Positions 56,866 through 64,000 of a stretch of 64,000 bases of DNA are shown here, in pieces. Numbering within the stretch: position 1 is the stretch's first letter; every line of letters starts with the position of its first letter. The stretch comes from Erwinia tasmaniensis Et1/99 (GTDB taxonomy: Bacteria > Pseudomonadota > Gammaproteobacteria > Enterobacterales > Enterobacteriaceae). The notes under the pieces are model-generated. The model made no database searches. It saw nothing but the letters and a program-made list of their open reading frames with translations, and had not been told where the DNA came from. The translations under genes were made by a program, and so were the position numbers. Where the stretch lies: assembly GCF_000026185.1 (NCBI RefSeq), contig NC_010694.1:1736001-1800000 (forward strand). Reading direction: 5' to 3'.

Positions 56866-59559
56866 TCATGCCTGATTCAATCCCTTGAGATTTTTGTCCC
56901 CTTTTTTTGCCACAACGCGAAGGGTCGCGGCCTCTGGCGGATTAACCCGGTTTTCGTAAAAGTCGCGGCCATAGAAGCTGTCCAGTAACACCTGTTTCAG
57001 CTCGCTAATCAATGGGAAACGCGGATTCGCGCCGGTGCACTGGTCGTCGAGAGCATCTTCGGTAAGCTTATCTAATTTTGCCAGGAAATCGGCTTCCTGT
57101 ACGCCCGCCTCGCGAATCGATGCCGGAATACCCAGCTCGGTTTTCAGGCTTTCCAGCCATGCCAGCAGCTTTTCAATTTTCTGCGCGGTGCGGTCGGATG
57201 TCGCGCTCAGATGCAGATGGTCAGCAATTTCCGCGTAGCGACGGCGCGCCTGCGGGCGATCGTACTGACTAAAAGCGGTCTGCTTGGTGGGGTTGTCATT
57301 GGCGTTATAGCGGATCACGTTACCTATCAGCAGCGCGTTGGCCAGGCCGTGCGGCAGATGGAACTCCGATCCCAGTTTATGCGCCATCGAGTGACATACG
57401 CCGAGGAACGCATTGGCGAAGGCAATACCGGCAATAGTGGCGGCATTATGCACACGTTCACGCGCCAGCGGGTTTTTCGCCCCCTGACTGTAGCTGGACG
57501 GAAGGTTTTCCTTTAGCAGTTTCAGCGCCTGTAGAGCCTGACCATCCGAATATTCATTAGCCAGCACGGAAACATAGGCCTCCAGCGCGTGGGTGATCGC
57601 GTCCATTCCCCCAAAGGCGCAGAGAGATTTTGGCATATCCATCACCAGGTTGGCATCCACAATGGCCATGTCCGGCGTCAGAGCATAGTCTGCCAGCGGA
57701 TATTTCTGGCCGGTCGCATCATCGGTAACCACGGCGAACGGCGTAACCTCAGAACCGGTGCCGGAGGTGGTGGTGACGGCAACCAGTTTCGCCTTAATGC
57801 CCATTTTCGGGAAGCGGTAGATACGTTTGCGGATGTCCATAAAACGCAATGCCAGGTCAGCGAAATGGGTTTCAGGATGTTCGTATAGAACCCACATGAT
57901 TTTTGCCGCATCCATCGGTGAACCACCGCCCAGAGCGATAATGACATCGGGCTTAAACGAGTGCATCTTCTCTGCGCCCTGACGCACGATGCTTAGCGTC
58001 GGATCGGCGGCCACCTCGGAAAATACTTCTGTTTCTACCCCACGGGCTTTGAGCACCTTAATAATCTGGTCAGCATAGCCCTGGTTGAACAGAAAACGAT
58101 CGGTGACAATAAACGCGCGCTTCGCACCTTCATCGGCGACCTCTTCCAGAGCAATGGGCAATGCGCCTCGACGGAAGTAGATTGACTTAGGAAGTTTATG
58201 CCACAACATGTTTTCTGCCCGTTTAGCGACGGTTTTCTTGTTGATCAGATGTTTGGGGCCGACATTCTCGGAAATCGAGTTTCCCCCCCAGGAACCGCAG
58301 CCAAGCGTAAGCGAAGGCGCGAGCTTAAAGTTATACAGGTCGCCGATCCCACCCTGAGATGCCGGGGTATTAATCAGAATACGCGCCGTTTTCATCCTGG
58401 ATCCGAAGGCATGCACGCGATCCTGCTGATTATCCTGGTCGGTATAGAGACACGAGGTATGCCCGATACCGCCCATGGCTACCAGCTTTTCCGCTTTCAT
58501 CAGCGCGTCGGAAAAATCTTTTGCCCGATACATTGCCAGCATCGGTGACAATTTTTCATGAGCAAAAGGCTCCGACTCATCGGTGCGCTGCACTTCACCG
58601 ATCAGGATTTTAGTCCTTTCAGGAACGTCAATCCCGGCCAGTTCAGCAATTTTTGCCGCCGGCTGGCCAACAATAGCGGCATTTAGCGCCCCGTTTTTCA
58701 GGATAACGTCCTGCACCGCCTGGAGTTCTCTACCCTGCAACACATAGCCGCCGTGAGTGGCAAAACGTTCGCGTACCGCATCATAGATGCTTTCAACGAC
58801 AATGACCGACTGCTCGGACGCACAGATGACGCCGTTATCGAAGGTTTTCGACATCAGGATTGAGGCCACGGCGCGCTTGATATCCGCGTACTCATCAATG
58901 ACCACCGGCGTGTTGCCTGCGCCAACGCCAATGGCCGGCTTTCCTGAACTGTACGCCGCCTTAACCATGCCAGGCCCGCCGGTGGCAAGGATCAGATTAA
59001 TATCCGGGTGGTGCATCAGCTGGTTTGACAGCTCGACGGAAGGCTGGTCAATCCAGCCAATAATATCCGCAGGTGCCCCGGCTTCAATCGCGGCCTGGAG
59101 CACAATTTTCGCCGCCTGATTAGTGGCATCCTTTGCCCGCGGGTGCGGAGAAAAGATCACCGCGTTGCGGGTTTTCAGAGCGATCAGTGCTTTAAAAATA
59201 GCCGTTGAGGTGGGGTTAGTGGTGGGAACGATAGCGCAGATAAGGCCAACGGGTTCGGCGATGGTGATGGTGCCGAAAGTATCATCGCTCTCCAGGATGC
59301 CGCAGGTTTTTTCATCTTTGTACGCATTATAGATATATTCAGAGGCGAAATGGTTTTTAATCACTTTATCTTCAACGATACCCATGCCTGATTCTGCCAC
59401 CGCCATTTTGGCCAGCGGAATACGGGCATCGGCCGCTGCCAGTGCCGCAGAGCGAAAAATCTTATCGACCTGCTCTTGGGTGAAGCCAGCGTAGATGCGC
59501 TGTGCCTGTTTAACACGTTCCACCAGCGCGTTGAGTTCAGCAACATTCGTTACGGTCAT
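56866..59559 (-). CDS. adhE: Bifunctional acetaldehyde-CoA/alcohol dehydrogenase AdhE
   Basis: Fermentative enzyme that reduces acetyl-CoA to acetaldehyde and then ethanol and forms long spirosome filaments. 897 residues. The N-terminal aldehyde dehydrogenase domain has the catalytic Cys246 (GVICASEQS). The C-terminal iron-dependent alcohol dehydrogenase domain shows the GGGSPMDAAKI cofactor motif and the iron-binding His cluster around GVCHSMAHKLGSEFHLPHG. Divergent from ychE, as in E. coli. Confidence 0.98.
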   Translation of the reverse strand: MTVTNVAELNALVERVKQAQRIYAGFTQEQVDKIFRSAALAAADARIPLAKMAVAESGMGIVEDKVIKNHFASEYIYNAYKDEKTCGILESDDTFGTITIAEPVGLICAIVPTTNPTSTAIFKALIALKTRNAVIFSPHPRAKDATNQAAKIVLQAAIEAGAPADIIGWIDQPSVELSNQLMHHPDINLILATGGPGMVKAAYSSGKPAIGVGAGNTPVVIDEYADIKRAVASILMSKTFDNGVICASEQSVIVVESIYDAVRERFATHGGYVLQGRELQAVQDVILKNGALNAAIVGQPAAKIAELAGIDVPERTKILIGEVQRTDESEPFAHEKLSPMLAMYRAKDFSDALMKAEKLVAMGGIGHTSCLYTDQDNQQDRVHAFGSRMKTARILINTPASQGGIGDLYNFKLAPSLTLGCGSWGGNSISENVGPKHLINKKTVAKRAENMLWHKLPKSIYFRRGALPIALEEVADEGAKRAFIVTDRFLFNQGYADQIIKVLKARGVETEVFSEVAADPTLSIVRQGAEKMHSFKPDVIIALGGGSPMDAAKIMWVLYEHPETHFADLALRFMDIRKRIYRFPKMGIKAKLVAVTTTSGTGSEVTPFAVVTDDATGQKYPLADYALTPDMAIVDANLVMDMPKSLCAFGGMDAITHALEAYVSVLANEYSDGQALQALKLLKENLPSSYSQGAKNPLARERVHNAATIAGIAFANAFLGVCHSMAHKLGSEFHLPHGLANALLIGNVIRYNANDNPTKQTAFSQYDRPQARRRYAEIADHLHLSATSDRTAQKIEKLLAWLESLKTELGIPASIREAGVQEADFLAKLDKLTEDALDDQCTGANPRFPLISELKQVLLDSFYGRDFYENRVNPPEAATLRVVAKKGDKNLKGLNQA

Positions 59560-59982
59560 TATGCTCTCCTGAAAAATTAAACTTTTTTAGTAAACCCGTC
59601 AGAAAATTTCCTGTACAGGGATGCACCCCAACCAAACTGGCGACCGGGCGTTCATTTTCTCAAAGGCTTACTGAAAGAGTCTGCTTAACCGCGTATTGCC
59701 TGGGGCTTTACCCGATAACCCGACATGGGATGTTATTGAGCATAGCGGCAGCGCTGCGAAGGAAAGATGACCCAGATCATCAATCGTGCAGGCTGACACC
59801 CTTCAGCCTGGAGGGGGAAGGAGGGCGACAGGCGGGGGGAAGTATGACTGCGGTGCTTTCGGAGCTGGCAGGCGCGGATAAAGCGGCAATACGGCCCTGT
59901 TCTCGCCGACTGGGGATAGTCACTCGCGTTGATATGAATTACATTAGCCGCCACCCATCTGTCCTCGCCCACGGAGCGTGCT
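59560..59982. other. Divergent region between adhE and ychE
   Basis: 423 bp holding the adhE promoter region. No gene is supported. In E. coli this stretch binds Cra, FNR and NarL; I could not place individual sites. Confidence 0.5.
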
Positions 59983-60630
59983 GTGAACACTGCGCTGTTA
60001 GACCTTTCTGTTTATATTAAATTCTTTGTTGGCCTGTTCGCCCTGGTGAATCCGATTGGCATTATTCCGGTGTTTATCAGCATGACGCGCGACCAGATCC
60101 CGGCAGCACGCCACAAAACTAACCTCACGGCCAATCTGTCGGTGGCGATTATTTTGTGGACCGCGCTATTTCTCGGTGATGGCATTCTGCACATTTTCGG
60201 TATCTCAATAGATTCATTCCGCATTGCTGGCGGCATCCTGGTGGTGACCATTGCGATGTCGATGATCAGCGGAAAACTGGGTGAAGATAAACAGAACAAG
60301 CAGGAAAAGTCAGAAACCGCTATTCGCGAAAGTATCGGCGTTGTCCCTCTGGCGCTGCCGCTGATGGCCGGACCGGGGGCGATCAGTTCCACCATTGTCT
60401 GGAGCACGCGCTACAACAGCTGGCAGAATCTGTTGGGCTTCAGCCTGGCCATAGCCCTGTTCGCCAGCTGCTGCTGGCTACTGTTCCGTGCTGCGCCGCT
60501 GTTAGTGAGAGCTCTGGGGCAGACCGGCATCAACGTGGTGACGCGTATCATGGGTCTGTTGCTGATGGCGTTAGGGATCGAGTTTATGGTGACCGGCATC
60601 CGTGCTTTGTTTCCGGGGTTAGTCAGCTAA
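59983..60630 (+). CDS. ychE: MarC-family inner-membrane protein YchE
   Basis: 215 residues with six predicted transmembrane helices. KFFVGLFALVNPIGIIPVF and LALPLMAGPGAISS are the two halves of the MarC/UPF0056 family. The start is GTG 59983 behind ACGGAG. Function not firmly known; it may be an amino-acid or small-solute transporter. In E. coli it lies between adhE and oppA, as here. Confidence 0.94.
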   Translation: MNTALLDLSVYIKFFVGLFALVNPIGIIPVFISMTRDQIPAARHKTNLTANLSVAIILWTALFLGDGILHIFGISIDSFRIAGGILVVTIAMSMISGKLGEDKQNKQEKSETAIRESIGVVPLALPLMAGPGAISSTIVWSTRYNSWQNLLGFSLAIALFASCCWLLFRAAPLLVRALGQTGINVVTRIMGLLLMALGIEFMVTGIRALFPGLVS

Positions 60631-60660
60631 TTAGTTTTTAATGCTATCTGAACGAATATT

Positions 60661-60686
60661 AAGCGCATTTAATGCGCTTTTTTTTT
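60661..60686 (+). terminator. Intrinsic terminator of ychE
   Basis: AAGCGCAT-TTA-ATGCGCTT runs directly into a long T tract, 30 bp after the ychE stop. Confidence 0.92.
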
Positions 60687-61261
60687 GCTTAAAATTGGCT
60701 TTTTGAACTAAATGGGTGCAAAGCACCGTAATGGCGCACCATGTAAGTGCATTTATTCATTGATCTTAATTGGAAAGTACAATTATTAATGTAATTACTG
60801 CAAAAGCACATTATTACCGAAGTGCAGAAGAATATGTCATTTGAACGGCATGATACGTTTCAGCTTTAATAGGCGAAAACCCAGTTTTTAACGCTTTTTG
60901 ACGGGTTTATTTTGGCGAAGATGAACGTATTTGAAGGTGTAATGAGCGTTTTGTTCAAACAATACGCTTTATGTGGTTTCTTATTGCACAATTCACGGTT
61001 AATTTTTCTATATTTGTAATTTTATCATAAGCTTAAGCGTTTTTTCTCGATGATAAATAATGAAGTAACCCTGTCATTCGTCCTGTTAAAAGAGAAGTGC
61101 TTAACATTTCCGTAACATGGCGTTAGGTGAATAAAGAAGATTCTGATAATTTTTAACCGATTGGGAAAATTGGCATCAGATGTGCAAGTTTCTATTAGTG
61201 TTTTTGGGTCAAACTTTGCCGCTTCGTTCAGCTGGCTTCCACCATAAGAGGTTAATCACTG
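60687..61261. other. Long AT-rich leader/promoter region of oppA
   Basis: 575 bp with no credible protein gene. It is markedly AT-rich and must contain the opp promoter and a leader. In E. coli the opp leader is a target of the small RNA GcvB; I did not see a clear CA-rich GcvB site here. Space is enough for a small RNA, but no promoter-terminator pair was recognised. Confidence 0.45.
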
Positions 61262-62896
61262 ATGAGAGAGGCGAAATCATGGCACCGGACAGCAGTAAGT
61301 GCGGGAGTGCTGCTCTTTACGCTGGCTATGCCGGTCTTTGCTGCCGATATCCCGGCAGGGATTAAACTGAGCGACAGCCAAAAACTGGTGATTAACAACG
61401 GCACTGAACCCTCCTCACTGGATCCACACAAAAGTGAAGGCGTGCCGGAAACCGACATCATTCTGAACCTGCTGGAAGGACTGGTTACCACCGATAATGA
61501 CGGCAGGCTGGTGCCTGGCGTCGCGCAAAGCTGGGAAAATCAGCAGGGCAAGGTGTGGATCTTTACCCTGCGTCCCGACGCGCGCTGGAGCAACGGCGAG
61601 CCGGTGACCGCCGCGGATTTTGTTTACAGCTGGCAACGGCTGGTCAGTGCTGACACCGCGTCACCTTATTCAAGCTTTGCGCAGGCGGCGCATTTGCTTA
61701 ATGCGGATAAAATTCTCACGCACCAACTCCCGCCAGGCGCGCTCGGCGTCAGGGCGCTGGATGCGCATCGTCTTGAAGTCACGCTCAGTGAACCCGTGCC
61801 GTATTTCCTCGCCATGGTCGCCCATACCGCCTTTAAGCCTGTGAATCGTCACGCCATCGAAACCTGGGGTGAGAAGTGGACACAGCCCGCTCACTACGTA
61901 GGGAACGGAGCGTACACGCTCGATGACTGGGTCATTAACGAAAAAATTGTGCTGAAGCGCAGCCCGCAGTACTGGAATAACGGCAAAACGGCGATCGGGC
62001 AGGTGACCTTTTTGCCGATTGCATCGGAAACCAGCGACGTTAACCGCTACCGTAGCGGAGAGATTGATATCACCGGGGGCGCACTGCCGCCCGATCGCTT
62101 TAAGCAGCTTAAACAGCAGCTGGGCGCGCAGGTCCACGTCAGTCCCTACCTCTGCACCTTTTATTACGAGTTGAATAACCGTCGCCCACCGTTTGACGAT
62201 GCACGGGTGCGCACGGCGGTGAAACTGACGCTCGATCGCACCATTATTGCGGAGAAAATCATGGGGCAGGGACAGATCCCGGCCTACAGCCTGACGCCAC
62301 CCTATACCGGCGGCGCTGCGTTAACGCCTCCAGCCTGGTTTACCCTTAGCCAGGCGCAACGTAACCAGCAGGCCAAAGCGCTGCTAGCGGCGGCGGGTTA
62401 CGGTGCGGCAAATCCGCTGCGCTTTTCGCTGCTGTATAACACTTCTGACGTCAATAAACAGCAGGCGATAGCCGCTGCATCAATGTGGAGCAAAAACCTC
62501 GGGGCGCAGGTGACGTTACAGAATCAGGAGTGGAAAACCCTGCTCGATACGCGTCACCAGGGCAACTACGACGTGGCGCGCGCGACCTGGTGCTCCGACT
62601 ATAACGAGCCGTCTACCTTCCTCAACATGATGATCGGTAATGCCTCAACCAACACCGCATTTTACCGCAGCGCGGCCTTTGACGACCTGATGAAACGGTC
62701 GCTCACCGTTGCCGACGACGCGCAGCGGGCGCAGCTTTATCAGCAGGCCGAAGAGCAGCTGGATAAGGATTCAGCCCTGGTCCCGGTCTACTATCGTGTC
62801 AGCGCCCGCCTGATAAAACCCTGGGTGGGCGGCTACAGTGGAAAGGACCCGCAGGATCTGATGGACGTAAAGTATTTCTATATAACCGAACACTAA
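61262..62896 (+). CDS. oppA: Periplasmic oligopeptide-binding protein OppA, first copy
   Basis: Substrate-binding protein of the OppABCDF ABC importer. 544 residues with a signal peptide (about residues 1-28, ending PVFAA) and the SBP_5 fold: EPSSLDPHK, TYYYE-like YLCTFYYELNN, and the C-terminal VPVYYRVSARLIKPWVGGYSGKDP. It diverges from the E. coli protein more than the second copy does, so this may be the specialised paralogue. The second oppA starts 171 bp downstream. Confidence 0.94.
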   Translation: MREAKSWHRTAVSAGVLLFTLAMPVFAADIPAGIKLSDSQKLVINNGTEPSSLDPHKSEGVPETDIILNLLEGLVTTDNDGRLVPGVAQSWENQQGKVWIFTLRPDARWSNGEPVTAADFVYSWQRLVSADTASPYSSFAQAAHLLNADKILTHQLPPGALGVRALDAHRLEVTLSEPVPYFLAMVAHTAFKPVNRHAIETWGEKWTQPAHYVGNGAYTLDDWVINEKIVLKRSPQYWNNGKTAIGQVTFLPIASETSDVNRYRSGEIDITGGALPPDRFKQLKQQLGAQVHVSPYLCTFYYELNNRRPPFDDARVRTAVKLTLDRTIIAEKIMGQGQIPAYSLTPPYTGGAALTPPAWFTLSQAQRNQQAKALLAAAGYGAANPLRFSLLYNTSDVNKQQAIAAASMWSKNLGAQVTLQNQEWKTLLDTRHQGNYDVARATWCSDYNEPSTFLNMMIGNASTNTAFYRSAAFDDLMKRSLTVADDAQRAQLYQQAEEQLDKDSALVPVYYRVSARLIKPWVGGYSGKDPQDLMDVKYFYITEH

Positions 62897-62918
62897 GCCT
62901 CTGGCGGATGCCAGAGGC
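62897..62918 (+). terminator. Hairpin between the two oppA genes
   Basis: GCCTCTGGC-GGAT-GCCAGAGGC directly follows the first oppA stop. It lacks a T run. A second stem, CCGGGCA / TGCCCGG, lies near 62971-62996. They may attenuate or stabilise the transcript rather than end it. Confidence 0.4.
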
Positions 62919-63067
62919 AGTATGGTGATAGCAAGTAAAAGCGCATGATAGCGCTTATAAAAAACAAACCGGGCAGACACGTTCCGTTGCCCGGCTAAGT
63001 TTTCCCGACAGGGGACAGCCACGGTGCTAGCACACGTTGGTAAAAATAAAACAGGAGTCGCTCAATA

Positions 63068-64000
63068 ATGAAACATATCATCAAGACAACGCTGATAGCC
63101 GCTGGCGTTTTGGCCGCGCTGAACGGCACCCTTGCATGGGCCGCTGAGGTTCCGGCGGGCGTGCAGCTGGCGGATAAGCAGGAGTTGGTCAGGGGCAACG
63201 GCGCGGAGCCCCAGTCGCTCGATCCGCACAAGATCGAAGGCGTAACGGAATCCAATATCAATCGCGATATTCTGGAAGGCCTGGCAATCACCGATGCCAG
63301 CGGCAAAGTGATCCCCGGCGTGGCGGAAAGCTGGGAAAGCAAAGAGGGTGGCAAGGTATGGATTTTCCATCTGCGTGACGCGGCGAAATGGTCAAACGGC
63401 GAGCCGGTCACCGCGCAGGACTTCGTTTACAGCTGGCAGCGGCTTGTCGAACCCAAAACCGCGTCGCCTTATGCCAGCTATCTGCAATATGGCCACCTGC
63501 TGAACGTCGATGACATTATTGCTGGCAAAAAGTCGCCGGATACTCTCGGCGTCAAGGCCATTGACCCCCATACATTACAGGTTACGCTGAGTGATGCCGT
63601 ACCGTATTTTTATAAGCTGCTGATCCACCCTGCGATGTCACCGGTTTATCAGCCGGCGGTTGAGAAATTCGGTGAAAAGTGGACCCAACCGGCCAATTTT
63701 GTTGGTAACGGCGCGTATAAGCCCGCAGAGTGGGTGGTAAACGAACGTATCGTGCTGGAGCGCAACCCGCAGTATTGGGATAATGCGCATACCGTGCTGA
63801 ACAAGGTCACTTTCCTGCCTATCTCATCGGAAGTGACCGATACTAACCGCTATCGCAGCGGCAGCAGCGATATGACCTTCAACTATTTGCCGATCGAACT
63901 GTATCAAAAGCTGAAAAAAGAGATCCCGGCTGAAATTCACGCTGAACCCTATCTCTGCACCTACTATTACGAGATCAACAACCAGAAGCCGCCGTTTAAC
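63068..64000 (+). CDS. oppA: Periplasmic oligopeptide-binding protein OppA, second copy, partial
   Basis: The first 311 codons are present; the gene continues past the window. MKHIIKTTLIAAGVLAALN is the signal peptide, cleaved after ALAWA-like residues. The mature part (VPAGVQLADKQELV, SLDPHKIEGV, YLCTYYYEINNQKPPFN) is closer to E. coli OppA than the first copy is. An ABC permease operon presumably follows outside the window. Confidence 0.95.
   Translation, partial: MKHIIKTTLIAAGVLAALNGTLAWAAEVPAGVQLADKQELVRGNGAEPQSLDPHKIEGVTESNINRDILEGLAITDASGKVIPGVAESWESKEGGKVWIFHLRDAAKWSNGEPVTAQDFVYSWQRLVEPKTASPYASYLQYGHLLNVDDIIAGKKSPDTLGVKAIDPHTLQVTLSDAVPYFYKLLIHPAMSPVYQPAVEKFGEKWTQPANFVGNGAYKPAEWVVNERIVLERNPQYWDNAHTVLNKVTFLPISSEVTDTNRYRSGSSDMTFNYLPIELYQKLKKEIPAEIHAEPYLCTYYYEINNQKPPFN

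Overview
The window looks like a stretch of chromosome from a plant-associated enterobacterium of the Erwinia/Pantoea group; Erwinia is my best guess. The genes are close relatives of Escherichia coli genes, but the order joins several blocks that are separate in E. coli. Typical extras for the group are a galU-ugd-UDP-glucuronate epimerase operon and a lone WbaP-type sugar-phosphate transferase. No phage, insertion sequence or CRISPR array was seen. Genus is inferred from gene content and order only.

Layout. 1-9 kb: nudL (cut by the window edge), pabB, yoaH, a RidA protein, the helicase yoaA, tsaB, the lipoprotein yeaY, fadD (with a clear FadR operator) and rnd (UUG start). 9-11 kb: minC-minD-minE, read leftwards. 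11-24 kb: ycgL, ycgM, ycgN, dsbB, fadR, the SpoVR-like ycgB, the D-alanine catabolic pair dadA-dadX, a drug-efflux-type MFS gene, the lone WbaP-like gene and cvrA. The nhaB gene that separates fadR and dsbB in E. coli is absent. 24-29 kb is an accessory segment: a possible 58-residue gene, a broken metallo-beta-lactamase-fold gene, then a leftward run of exported carboxymuconolactone-decarboxylase-like, cupin and alpha/beta-hydrolase proteins plus an SDR oxidoreductase, divergent from a LysR regulator.

29-45 kb returns to conserved genes: yeaG-yeaH behind a well-matched sigma-54 promoter, mipA, yeaE, yeaD, gapA, msrB, yeaC, ansA-pncA, sppA, ydjA, topB-ynjH and xthA. selD, which lies between ydjA and topB in E. 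coli, is missing. 45.6-47.9 kb holds a compact three-gene operon: a clavaminate-synthase/VioC-type Fe(II)/2-oxoglutarate oxygenase, a TauE/SafE permease and a GNAT acetyltransferase. I regard this as the best candidate for an undescribed small-molecule system. It is followed by a tRNA-Tyr gene whose transcript continues into 170-bp repeats that each copy the last 18 nt of the tRNA, an analogue of the E. coli rtT repeats.

48.6-64 kb: purU, ychJ, rssB (rssA is absent), galU-ugd-uge, hns, tdk, adhE, ychE and two tandem oppA genes, the second cut by the window end. Functional themes are fatty-acid sensing and activation (fadR/fadD), alanine catabolism, division-site selection, UDP-sugar supply for surface polysaccharide (galU, ugd, uge, WbaP-like) and general-stress control (rssB, yeaGH). 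Domain and gene assignments come from reading the sequence and remembered family features; no database search was run.
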